Shown piece by piece: positions 13,389 to 20,073 of a DNA stretch of 30,306 bases. How positions within the stretch are numbered: position 1 is the stretch's first letter; each line of letters starts with the position of its first letter. The translations under genes were made by a program, and so were the position numbers. The notes below the pieces were generated by a model. It made no database searches. It was not told where the DNA came from and was given only the letters and a program-made list of their open reading frames with translations. The DNA is from Actinobacteria bacterium casp-actino8 (GTDB lineage: Bacteria; Actinomycetota; Acidimicrobiia; Acidimicrobiales; Ilumatobacteraceae): contig LFFH01000005.1 in the NCBI GenBank assembly GCA_001510455.1, positions 1 to 30,306 of the forward strand, written 5' to 3'.

Positions 13389-14777
13389 TCAGCGCGACTC
13401 GCCGAGACGTTGAATCCGTCGGCTCTCGACGGCATGACGGCGCAACACGTCGTCGAGTCGGGGATCGACGACCACGCCGTCGCGGACCACCGATCGGCCG
13501 TGCACGATCGTGTGATGGGCACCGATCGGTCCGCACCGCAACCACGCCTCGATCGGGTCGGCCAGCGCGCCGGCGAACTGCGGACCAGTGAGACGCCACA
13601 CGGCGAGATCACCGACCGCGCCCACGCTCAATTCACCGATTTCACCCTCACGTCCGAGGCAACCGGCTCCACCACGTGTGGCGACCTCGAGGGCCATCCG
13701 CGCCGTGCCAGCCGATGCACCGTCGCGCAACTTGGCGAGCAACATCGCCTGACGAGCTTCGAGCCACAGTGATGCCGAATCGGCCGACGACGATCCATCG
13801 ACACCCAGACCGACCTTGGCTCCGGCCCGTCGCAACGGAACGATCGGTGAGATGCCCGACGCCAGGATCAAGTTGCTGCTCGGACAGTGCGCCACTCCCA
13901 CGCCGGCCGCACCCAACCGCTCAACTTCGTGATCGTTCGGCATCACACAGTGAGCGACCCACGTGCGATCAGTGCACCAACCGGTGCGCTCGAGATACTC
14001 CATGGGGCGACACCCGAAAGTTGCCAACGAGAACTCGTCGTCTTCGGCGTTCTCGGCGAAATGCGTGTGCAGACGCACGTCGAGTTTCTCGGCCAGCTCG
14101 GCCGAACGAACCATGAGCTGTTCGGTGACGCTGAACGGCGAACACGGAGCGAGCGCGACACGCACCATGGCACCGTGCGAACGGTCGTGGTGTCGACCGA
14201 CCGCTTCCTCACTCGCCGCAAGGATCTCATCGTCGTCGGCGACCACGTCGTCGGGAGGTAGACCTCCGTCCTTCTCCGACAACGACATGGATCCGCGCGT
14301 CGGGTGGAAACGCACACCCAGATCCCGAGCCGCTCGTATCTCGGCACTCAACAGATCGCCGGCACCGCGCGGGTGCAGGTACAGATGATCGGTACTCGTG
14401 GTGCAACCCGACAGCGCGAGTTCGGCCAATCCGACGAATGCGCTCACGTACACCGACTCCTCGTCGATACCGCGCCAAAGCGGATACAGCGACTGAAGCC
14501 AACCGAACAAGGGCTTGTCGGTCATGGGCGGAAACGCCCGGGTGAGATTCTGGTAGATGTGGTGGTGCGTGTTGACGAGTCCGGGAGTCACCAGACAGTC
14601 GGTTGCATCGATCACTTCACGAGCCACCGGAGGTTCCTGAATCGACGATCCGATCGCCGAGACCAGTCCATCGGTCACAGCCACCCATCCTCCGGCCAGC
14701 TCACGACGCTCATCGTCCATCGTCGCCACGAGACGAGCGTTGCGAACGAGCAGGTCGGCGGACGAAGGAGCGGTCAT
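13389..14777 (-). CDS. 8-oxoguanine deaminase-like amidohydrolase
   Basis: 462-aa metal-dependent amidohydrolase with the TIM-barrel metal ligands visible: 'LVNTHHHIYQNL' (HxH, His71 and His73), 'LHTHFAEN' (His239, Glu242), 'WVAHCVMP' (His276) and 'GLGVDGSSSADS' (Asp327). The stretches 'TRAFPPMTDKPLFGWLQSLYPLW' region and 'RGSMSLSEKDGGLPPDD' are typical of the subgroup that includes 8-oxoguanine deaminase (product urate plus ammonia) and hydroxyatrazine-type aminohydrolases. It lies in one operon with a molybdo-hydroxylase-like fusion, RidA and a HAD phosphatase, which supports a role in purine turnover. Length and domain order are normal. Exact substrate among 8-oxoguanine, related purines or s-triazines is not certain. 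Confidence 0.86.
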   Translation of the reverse strand: MTAPSSADLLVRNARLVATMDDERRELAGGWVAVTDGLVSAIGSSIQEPPVAREVIDATDCLVTPGLVNTHHHIYQNLTRAFPPMTDKPLFGWLQSLYPLWRGIDEESVYVSAFVGLAELALSGCTTSTDHLYLHPRGAGDLLSAEIRAARDLGVRFHPTRGSMSLSEKDGGLPPDDVVADDDEILAASEEAVGRHHDRSHGAMVRVALAPCSPFSVTEQLMVRSAELAEKLDVRLHTHFAENAEDDEFSLATFGCRPMEYLERTGWCTDRTWVAHCVMPNDHEVERLGAAGVGVAHCPSSNLILASGISPIVPLRRAGAKVGLGVDGSSSADSASLWLEARQAMLLAKLRDGASAGTARMALEVATRGGAGCLGREGEIGELSVGAVGDLAVWRLTGPQFAGALADPIEAWLRCGPIGAHHTIVHGRSVVRDGVVVDPRLDDVLRRHAVESRRIQRLGESR

Positions 14778-14837
14778 GATGCCGGATCCGAGGATCGGCT
14801 CGCACGACGTCGAGCGCAGTTCATACGACGCCGGTGG

Positions 14838-14993
14838 TCAGACGTTCAGATCGAGGAGCTCGCTGCCTTCGTGGCGCTCCTCGCCGTCCTTCCAGAGAAG
14901 GTGGCCGAGAAGGGCGGCGAGACCCGCCGAACTCAGGCCGACGATCACCGGAAAGGCGAACAAAACGATCACGAGGACGATGGCACCGGGCAC
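14838..14993 (-). CDS. Small membrane protein (51 aa) within the purine-like operon
   Basis: From GTG 14991-14993 the frame encodes 51 residues: a hydrophobic N-terminal helix (about residues 3-34, AIVLVIVLFAFPVIVGL and beyond) followed by a charged tail 'WKDGEERHEGSELLDLNV'. The codon usage and the amphipathic tail look like real protein, and the gene fills the gap between ridA (stop 15003-15005) and the deaminase (start 14777). Its GTG stands 6 nt after TAGGAT, a -10 candidate that contains the ridA stop codon. No known function; a single-span or hairpin inner-membrane protein is likely. Confidence 0.65.
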   Translation of the reverse strand: MPGAIVLVIVLFAFPVIVGLSSAGLAALLGHLLWKDGEERHEGSELLDLNV

Positions 14994-15005
14994 GACTCGA
15001 TCCTA
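14994..15005 (-). promoter_or_regulatory. Leaderless -10 (TAGGAT) embedded in the ridA stop codon
   Basis: TAGGAT at 15005-15000 begins with the TAG stop of the ridA-like gene (15005-15003). A 6-nt spacer leads to the GTG of the 51-aa membrane protein. Confidence 0.45.
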
Positions 15006-15494
15006 CTTTCGGGACTTCTTGGCCGGCGACTTCTTCCCGGCTGACTTCTTCGCAGCTGACTTCTTCGCAGCCAGGGGTTTGTAGGCCCACGCTTCGATCT
15101 CCACGGAACCTCCGAAGGGCAACGCAGCCACTCCGATGGTCGAACGGGCCGGGCGCGAGTTTCCGAAACCGGCCACGTAGGCCTCGTTGAACGTGGTGAA
15201 GGTGTCCATGTCGGTGAGGAAGCACAAGGTCTTCGACACATCCGACAACGACGCACCGACCGACTTCAACTGCGCCTTCAGATTGACGACCGCTTGGGCA
15301 GTCTGGGCGGCCACGCCACCAGGGACGAGAGCCCCGTCGGCGATACCGAGCTGACCCGACACGATGATCCAGTCACCGGCGCGCACGACGGGCGTATACG
15401 GGCCGAGCGGCTTCGCGGGTGACGCTTTCGCTGATGTCTTCTTTGTGGACGTCTTCTTCGTGGACGTCTTCTTCACCGATGTCTTCTTCGCCAT
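15003..15494 (-). CDS. RidA-family protein with lysine-rich N- and C-terminal tails
   Basis: 163-aa protein. The core (about residues 30-140) is a RidA/YjgF/UK114 domain: 'GPYTPVVRAGDWIIVSGQLG', 'LCFLTDMDTF', and 'NSRPARSTIGVAALPFGGSVEIEAWA', which keeps the catalytic-type Arg117 and the VEIEA Glu residues used to deaminate enamine/imine intermediates. Unusually, the core is flanked by two low-complexity tails: residues 2-24 consist of KKTS-type repeats and residues 143-163 of KKSA-type repeats, as in bacterial histone-H1-like proteins. The ATG lies 6 nt after TAGCGT, which includes the stop codon of the preceding molybdo-hydroxylase gene. RidA proteins often accompany purine or amino acid catabolism. 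The tails could bind nucleic acid or polyphosphate; that is inference. Confidence 0.9.
   Translation of the reverse strand: MAKKTSVKKTSTKKTSTKKTSAKASPAKPLGPYTPVVRAGDWIIVSGQLGIADGALVPGGVAAQTAQAVVNLKAQLKSVGASLSDVSKTLCFLTDMDTFTTFNEAYVAGFGNSRPARSTIGVAALPFGGSVEIEAWAYKPLAAKKSAAKKSAGKKSPAKKSRK
15006..15068 (-). repeat. Tandem codon repeats encoding the C-terminal KKS tail of the RidA protein
   Basis: About four imperfect 12-15 bp repeats on the plus strand (GCTGACTTCTTCGCA and variants such as GGCGACTTCTTCCCG) encode AAKKSAAKKSAGKKSPAKKS. Near-identical units suggest expansion by slippage or unequal exchange. Confidence 0.7.
15423..15491 (-). repeat. Tandem codon repeats encoding the N-terminal KKTS tail of the RidA protein
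   Basis: Repeated 15-bp units (GTGGACGTCTTCTTC on the plus strand, with small changes) encode successive KKTST units. The N- and C-tail repeats differ in consensus, so they probably arose separately. Confidence 0.7.
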
Positions 15495-15506
15495 ACCGTC
15501 ACGCTA
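15495..15506 (-). promoter_or_regulatory. Leaderless -10 (TAGCGT-GACGGT-ATG) for the ridA-like gene, overlapping the upstream stop codon
   Basis: TAGCGT at 15506-15501 starts with the TAG stop codon (15506-15504) of the molybdo-hydroxylase-like gene. The 12-mer is identical to the one before proC. It leads directly to the ATG at 15494. Confidence 0.55.
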
Positions 15507-17057
15507 GCGGTCGCCGAGGTCCCGCTCTTTCGGCCAGCGGGCCGGCCATTCGTCGAACCTCCACACCGCCGCCGCCACGGCTGCGAACACCGCATCGCTC
15601 CCGTTGATCGGCTCCGTGTCGTCGTCGAGGATCTCGACCTCGATCAGGGGAGTATCGGAAGCCCGAACGACACCGAAAGATCGGATGGTCAGGTCGTGAA
15701 CCGCTCCGGACTCGTCGACTGCGACACCTTCGGATCGCACCCAGCCGAGAGCCATATGGGCCGCACCGACGCAGTACGAGCGAAGCACCGTCCGATCGAG
15801 CACTTGTCCGCAGCGCACCTTCACACGTATCGCGTCATCGTCCATACGGGCCCACGCCTCGGCGCCATCGGGTGAGATCACGTGATCCCATGCCGCTTCC
15901 GACACCGACGAGCGCAGTACGGCGATCTCGGCCCAGACGGCACCTCGACGGTCCAAGGTGGTGGGAGGACCGAGAAGATCGACCTCGCGTAACTCCCAGT
16001 CGGGAGCGACGGCTCGAACCAGATCCGCCGCACCCTCGGTGCGCCGCATGACGATCACTCCCGAACCGTCGGCACGAACTCCGGCCGCGAGTACCGGTCG
16101 CTTCGCACCGCGTCGCACCACGTCTTCACGCGAGAGAACCACTCGCACGGGTCGTTGGTTCTCGTCGGCCAATCGTCGGGCCGCGTCTCGTAACCACTGG
16201 CACTTGCTTCCGAAGGCGCCTCCGTTCTCGGTCGGGCCGAATGGTTCACCACCCGGTCGACACCACACGGCATCGGGCTCGAGGTAGGCCGGTTCGACCC
16301 AGGTGGTCGACAGGGTTCGTACGAAGTCACCGACCGGTGGATCGATCGGCCAGACGACTCCGAGAGTCGACCGGCGACCGGGAACCACACCGGCCACCGC
16401 CCGCGCCTCGGTCACCGTTCGGGCGACGCTCCACGAATCGTCGGGCGCGAGAACGGCCACCCACGCATCGTCGGGCGCGGCGTCGTCGGCGAATCCACCC
16501 TCACCGAGGGCGACACGCGGTGACACGACCTGTGTCGATCGACCTTCGATGGTGGCCCGTCGACTCGCTGCGTCGAAGTCGCGGTCGTCGGTGATCGTCA
16601 CACCGGTGGCGACGGCCGTTGCGGCGTCGATGACGGTCTGCCACCCCGTGCATCGACACAGATGCGCCGTCAAACTCGACGCGATGTCGGCCCGATCGTC
16701 ACTTCGATGGCGCTCGGCGGCCAATCGCATCACGATTCCGGGTGTGCAGAAACCGCACTGGCTCCCACCCGTCGCACAGAACGCTCGCGCCCATTCGTCA
16801 CGAACCGTCGGACCGAGTCCGTCGATCGTGGTGACACGACGACCCGACACTCGAGACACGGGCGTCACACAACTCACGCGCGGTTCGCCGTCGACCCACA
16901 CCGTGCAACAGCCGCACTGACCCTGTGGTGCACAACCGTCCTTGGCCGAACGAACACCGAGCTGATCACGCAGGGCGGCGAGCAAACTCACCAATCCCGA
17001 CACCGACACCGGTCGACCGTCGAGTTCGAAGTTCACTACTGGTTCCCGAGTCGACAT
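15504..17057 (-). CDS. Compact fusion of a [2Fe-2S] subunit with a shortened xanthine-dehydrogenase-type molybdopterin domain
   Basis: 517-aa protein. Residues 1-150 form a CoxS/XdhC-type iron-sulfur unit: plant-type cluster ligands Cys42, Cys48, Cys51 and Cys63 ('GCAPQGQCGCCTVW', with one more residue than usual between the first two) and the second cluster Cys101, Cys104, Cys134, Cys136 ('QCGFCTPG', 'LCRCTGW'). The rest resembles a xanthine dehydrogenase large subunit cut to about 340 residues from ~770: a hammerhead-like 'ALGEGGFADDAAP', the 'GGAFGSKCQ' molybdopterin loop, 'RPVRVVLSREDVV' and the C-terminal 'MALGWVRSEGVAVDESGAV'. Where the family has GxGEP with the catalytic Glu, this has 'INGSDAVF'. 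It heads the operon with ridA and the 8-oxoguanine-deaminase-like gene. It may be a divergent hydroxylase or an electron-transfer/regulatory relic. Confidence 0.75.
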   Translation of the reverse strand: MSTREPVVNFELDGRPVSVSGLVSLLAALRDQLGVRSAKDGCAPQGQCGCCTVWVDGEPRVSCVTPVSRVSGRRVTTIDGLGPTVRDEWARAFCATGGSQCGFCTPGIVMRLAAERHRSDDRADIASSLTAHLCRCTGWQTVIDAATAVATGVTITDDRDFDAASRRATIEGRSTQVVSPRVALGEGGFADDAAPDDAWVAVLAPDDSWSVARTVTEARAVAGVVPGRRSTLGVVWPIDPPVGDFVRTLSTTWVEPAYLEPDAVWCRPGGEPFGPTENGGAFGSKCQWLRDAARRLADENQRPVRVVLSREDVVRRGAKRPVLAAGVRADGSGVIVMRRTEGAADLVRAVAPDWELREVDLLGPPTTLDRRGAVWAEIAVLRSSVSEAAWDHVISPDGAEAWARMDDDAIRVKVRCGQVLDRTVLRSYCVGAAHMALGWVRSEGVAVDESGAVHDLTIRSFGVVRASDTPLIEVEILDDDTEPINGSDAVFAAVAAAVWRFDEWPARWPKERDLGDR

Positions 17058-17105
17058 ACCTCTATGTCACACGCTGGGGGCGGCTCACCACAAGACGGCT
17101 CGGGA

Positions 17106-17118
17106 TATCGTCCGCCAC
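17106..17118 (+). promoter_or_regulatory. Leaderless promoter -10 (TATCGT) for the lipoprotein gene
   Basis: TATCGT at 17106-17111, 7 nt, then GTG 17119. The gene diverges from the molybdo-hydroxylase-like gene; the two starts are 61 nt apart. Confidence 0.45.
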
Positions 17119-18000
17119 GTGAACCTCGATCTTGGACGTCTGTCCCGCCGTCGACTTCTCGGTCTCGGGACATCGGCCGTGATCGGCGTTCCGATGGCAT
17201 CACTTCTGACGGCCTGCGGTGGCTCGAGCCGGTCGGACGACACGAGGTCTCTCCCCGATGACTCGATCCTCGCCGCCCGTTGGATACCCACCGAACTCGG
17301 CCCGGGTCGGCAACGCCTTCCCCTCTCGATCGGCGATTCTTCCGGTCTCTCCCAAGTCGGCCCTCAACAACTGTACGCAAACGTGATGCCTCTCGACGAC
17401 GACACGTCGGTCGCCGAAGGTCTCGTCGCCGATCGGAGATCGCTCGGCGAGGGAACGATTCCGTTCTGGACGTTCCGAACCTTTCTCGAACGACCCGGGT
17501 TCTACAGCCTCGTCGTGGACGGAGGTCCGGCCGAAGGAGCCGCCTTCCAGATCCGGGATCCGGCCGACCTGGTCGCTGATCGTCGAGGCGACCCGCTCAC
17601 CGGATTCGACACTCCCACGATCGACGATCCACGCGGTGTGGACGTGGTGTGCACACGACAACCCGAACCGTGTCCGTTCCACGGGATCACGTTGAACCAA
17701 GCTCTCGAGCGGGGTCGGCCGGTGGTGTACATCGTGGGCACACCGGCCCATTGTCAGACGGGTGTGTGCGGTCCGGTCCTCGAGCAGATGATCGACCTCG
17801 CCACCGAGCTCGGTGACGCAGCGACGTTCGTGCACGCCGACGTGTACGCCGACCGTGCCGCGACCGAGGTCGCACCGGCCGTGACGGCGGCTCGCCTCAC
17901 GTTCGAGCCCACGGTGTTCGTCACCGATGCATCAGGTGTCGTTGTCGATCGGCTCGACGCGGTGTGGGACGCCGACGAACTACGAGAACTGCTGAGCTGA
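17119..18000 (+). CDS. Tat-type lipoprotein with thioredoxin-like C-terminal domain
   Basis: 293-aa exported protein. The signal peptide carries a twin-arginine motif (SRRRLLG, residues 9-15), a hydrophobic core and the lipobox 'LLTAC' with the lipidated Cys33, so it should be exported folded and anchored to the outer face of the membrane. The C-terminal part (about 170-293) has a thioredoxin-like pattern: 'RPVVYIVGTPAHCQTGVCGPVLEQM' region with Cys212 and Cys217, 'FVHADVYAD' and 'FEPTVFVTDASGVVVDRLDA'. The cysteine pair is CxxxxC, not the classical CxxC; two more cysteines (178, 185) precede it. The N-terminal half has no family I recognise. A role in redox or metal handling outside the membrane is plausible. 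Confidence 0.8.
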   Translation: MNLDLGRLSRRRLLGLGTSAVIGVPMASLLTACGGSSRSDDTRSLPDDSILAARWIPTELGPGRQRLPLSIGDSSGLSQVGPQQLYANVMPLDDDTSVAEGLVADRRSLGEGTIPFWTFRTFLERPGFYSLVVDGGPAEGAAFQIRDPADLVADRRGDPLTGFDTPTIDDPRGVDVVCTRQPEPCPFHGITLNQALERGRPVVYIVGTPAHCQTGVCGPVLEQMIDLATELGDAATFVHADVYADRAATEVAPAVTAARLTFEPTVFVTDASGVVVDRLDAVWDADELRELLS

Positions 18001-18016
18001 GAGACGTCGCTCAGCT
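17995..18016. terminator. Inverted repeat spanning the two convergent stop codons
   Basis: AGCTGAG (17995-18001) and CTCAGCT (18010-18016) form a 7-bp stem with an 8-nt loop. It contains the stop of the lipoprotein gene (17998-18000) and that of erpA (18011-18013), so one hairpin can serve both transcripts. No U-tract is present, so strength is uncertain. Confidence 0.4.
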
Positions 18017-18334
18017 GAACGACTGGCCACAACCGCACGTGCGGGTGGCATTGGGGTTCGTGATGTTGAAACCCGCCTGGTTCAGGCCGTCCTTGTAATC
18101 GAGAGTCGCACCCTCGAGCAGTTGGGCCGATGCCGGATCGACGATCACGCGCACGGCTTCGCCGAACGTGGCTTCGATGTCGTCGGAGGCGACGTCGCCG
18201 TCGAAGAACATCTCGTACGAAAAGCCGCTGCATCCACCGGGACGTACGGCCACACGCAGGGCCAGATCGTCGGCACCTTCGGCGGTGAGCAGTTCTTTCA
18301 CCTTGACGGCTGCGGAATCGGTGAGAGTGATCAT
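18011..18334 (-). CDS. erpA: Iron-sulfur cluster insertion protein ErpA (A-type carrier)
   Basis: 107-aa A-type Fe-S carrier that receives clusters from the assembly scaffold and hands them to target enzymes. The three cluster-binding cysteines are in place: Cys35 in 'RPGGCSGFSYEM' and Cys100/Cys102 in the C-terminal 'TCGCGQSF'. 'LDYKDGLNQAGFNITNPNA' is typical for the family. I use ATG 18332-18334 because an AGGAG lies 8 nt upstream and the protein then begins like its homologues (MITLTDSAAVKVKELL); the longer frame to 18400 adds no conserved sequence. A likely -10 TAAATT is at 18406-18401. It faces the Mrp gene, another Fe-S assembly factor, across a divergent intergenic region. Confidence 0.95.
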   Translation of the reverse strand: MITLTDSAAVKVKELLTAEGADDLALRVAVRPGGCSGFSYEMFFDGDVASDDIEATFGEAVRVIVDPASAQLLEGATLDYKDGLNQAGFNITNPNATRTCGCGQSFS

Positions 18335-18400
18335 GTGCGGTCTCCTCGTGAACATCGGAACGAGATGGCGCCCGTTCGGTCGGACGTCTCCGACATCCAC

Positions 18401-18406
18401 AATTTA
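18401..18406 (-). promoter_or_regulatory. Candidate -10 (TAAATT) of erpA
   Basis: TAAATT on the minus strand would give a leader of about 60 nt with an AGGAG ribosome-binding site, in contrast with the many leaderless genes around it. Confidence 0.35.
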
Positions 18407-18444
18407 CTGGCTGACTGCGCGTCTCGACAGTCGTTGGCCACCGA

Positions 18445-18456
18445 TACCCTTTCCTC
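18445..18456 (+). promoter_or_regulatory. Leaderless promoter -10 (TACCCT) for mrp
   Basis: TACCCT at 18445-18450 followed by TTCCTC and ATG 18457; no Shine-Dalgarno sequence. Confidence 0.45.
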
Positions 18457-19707
18457 ATGGTGAGCGGAGTCGTTCCCCCCACTCCAGCCGAGGTCACAGA
18501 CCTTCTCCGCGCCGTGATCGACCCCGAACTCGGGTCCGATGTGGTCGATCTCGGCATGGCGTCGTGTCGCTCGGTGTCGTCCGACGGGTACGTGGTGGTC
18601 GACGTGTTGCTCACGATCGGCGGTTGCCCACTTCGAGCCCAGATCAAAAAGGACATCGAGACACGCGTCGACACCCATCCCGGGGTCCGCGGGGTCAAGA
18701 TCGAGTGGGGTGAGATGACCAGTGAGGAGCGTTCGGCCACGATGGCCAAGGCTCGCTGGAACGCCCGCGAAAAAGCCCCTGACACTGCGATTCCGACGAC
18801 GACTCGGGTGCTCGCCGTGTCATCGGGCAAAGGTGGCGTCGGCAAGAGTTCGGTCACGGTCAATCTGGCCACTGCCATCGCCGCTCAAGGCTTCACGGTC
18901 GGTGTCCTCGACGCTGACATCTGGGGATTCTCGGTGCCGCGCATGCTGGGCCTCGATCAGCGCCTGGAGGCCGAGGCCGATCCCGACAGTGGTCGGCCCC
19001 GGATTCGCCCCAACACGCGCGCAGTGGGCGACGGCCTCTTGAAGGTCGTGTCGACCGGTTTCCTGGTCGACGACGAGGGCACGGCACTCATGTGGCGAGG
19101 GCTCATGCTCACCAAGGCGCTCGAACAATTCTTGAACGACGTGGCCTGGGGTCACCTCGACTACCTCGTGATCGACATGCCTCCGGGAACCGGTGACGTG
19201 CAGATGGGACTCGCTCGCATGTTGCCCCGCACCGACATGATCATCGTGACCACCCCGGCCGTCAGTGCACAAAAGGTCGCCATCCGAGCCGCCGACATGG
19301 CTCGTCGCTCGTTCCTGCGCATCGCCGGTGTCATCGAGAACATGAGCGAATTCGTCTGTGATCACGGTGAGCGATACCCGCTCTTCGGCCGAGGCGGAGG
19401 CCAGGCGCTGGCCGACGAGATCGGGGTTCCCCTCCTTGGTGAGATTCCCCTCGAACCGCATGTCGCCGCCGGATCGGACGCCGGCGAGCCCGTGGTTCTG
19501 ACCGGATCAGGACCGGCGGCCCTCGCCTTTCGATCCATCGCTCACCAGCTCGTGACCGAGACGATTCCCCCGGTGCAGATGGCGGATTGCTCAGCCCGCC
19601 AAGGCGACGACTCCGACGATCGACGAGGGTTCACCGAGGTCTCGGTCGGTGACGACGGGGTCATCGTCGAATCGGTGACACCGGTATCACTCCGAGGTGG
19701 ACAGTAG
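18457..19707 (+). CDS. mrp: Mrp/ApbC-type P-loop ATPase, Fe-S cluster carrier
   Basis: 416-aa protein. Residues 8-95 are a MIP18/DUF59 domain ('AVIDPELGSDVVDLGM', 'LLTIGGCPLRAQI'). The MinD-like ATPase follows, with the deviant Walker A 'SSGKGGVGKSS' at about 122-132, 'VLDADIWGFSVPRMLG', the Walker B 'YLVIDMPPGTGDVQ' and 'IAGVIENMSEF'. Mrp/ApbC proteins carry and deliver Fe-S clusters. The CxxC of many homologues in the segment after 'NMSEF' is reduced to a single Cys ('FVCDHGERYPLFGRGGG'). The last 45 residues form a polar tail not part of the domain. It diverges from erpA, is read from a leaderless promoter, and its stop touches the operator of the persulfide operon. Confidence 0.93.
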   Translation: MVSGVVPPTPAEVTDLLRAVIDPELGSDVVDLGMASCRSVSSDGYVVVDVLLTIGGCPLRAQIKKDIETRVDTHPGVRGVKIEWGEMTSEERSATMAKARWNAREKAPDTAIPTTTRVLAVSSGKGGVGKSSVTVNLATAIAAQGFTVGVLDADIWGFSVPRMLGLDQRLEAEADPDSGRPRIRPNTRAVGDGLLKVVSTGFLVDDEGTALMWRGLMLTKALEQFLNDVAWGHLDYLVIDMPPGTGDVQMGLARMLPRTDMIIVTTPAVSAQKVAIRAADMARRSFLRIAGVIENMSEFVCDHGERYPLFGRGGGQALADEIGVPLLGEIPLEPHVAAGSDAGEPVVLTGSGPAALAFRSIAHQLVTETIPPVQMADCSARQGDDSDDRRGFTEVSVGDDGVIVESVTPVSLRGGQ

Positions 19708-19726
19708 ATACCCCTAGGGGTATAGT
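19697..19726 (+). promoter_or_regulatory. Promoter with palindromic CsoR-type operator for the cstR-cstB-like operon
   Basis: The perfect 16-bp palindrome ATACCCCTAGGGGTAT (19708-19723) has the G/C-tract form of CsoR/CstR-family operators. A -10 TATAGT (19721-19726) overlaps its right end, and GTGGAC (19697-19702) is an 18-bp-spaced -35. Repressor binding would therefore block the polymerase. The site starts directly after the mrp stop. Confidence 0.8.
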
Positions 19727-19749
19727 GGGGCCACCGACCAGGAGGCCTC

Positions 19750-20019
19750 ATGCAACTTCCCGACGACACCATCGACGATCTGACCCGACGGCTGCGCCGT
19801 ATCGAAGGCCAGGTCCGCGGCATCCAGCAGATGCTCACCGAAAGCCGTGAGTGTCGCGACATCGTGGCCCAGGTGTCGGCGGCCAGCAAAGCGCTCGACC
19901 AGGTGGGCTTCAAATTGCTCGCCACCGGCCTCAGTCACTGCCTCGCCGATCCCGTCGAGGCAGCCAAGAACGGTTTCGACCTCGCCGAGGTCGAGAAATT
20001 GTTCTTGAAACTCGCCTGA
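19750..20019 (+). CDS. CsoR/CstR-family repressor, probably persulfide-sensing
   Basis: 89-aa all-helical DUF156 repressor ('LTRRLRRIEGQVRGIQQML', 'RECRDIVAQVSAASKALDQVG'). CsoR copper sensors use Cys-His-Cys; here Cys35 and Cys64 are kept, but the position four before Cys64 is Gly60, so the copper His is missing. That two-Cys pattern is the one described for CstR, which senses per- and polysulfides by disulfide or polysulfide bridge formation. The next gene, 55 nt downstream, is a CstB-like persulfide dioxygenase, the classical CstR target. ATG 19750 has AGGAGG at 19740-19745. The palindrome just upstream is the presumed operator, giving autoregulation. A different metal sensor of the family is the alternative. 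Confidence 0.87.
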   Translation: MQLPDDTIDDLTRRLRRIEGQVRGIQQMLTESRECRDIVAQVSAASKALDQVGFKLLATGLSHCLADPVEAAKNGFDLAEVEKLFLKLA

Positions 20020-20073
20020 CCCACGCCACGTTCGACACTCAACGACCACCGACACGAAAGGATTCGTCTCGCC

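Noticed and set aside
17058..17118. Gene or RNA between the divergent molybdo-hydroxylase and lipoprotein genes
   Set aside because: Only 61 bp, accounted for by promoter elements.
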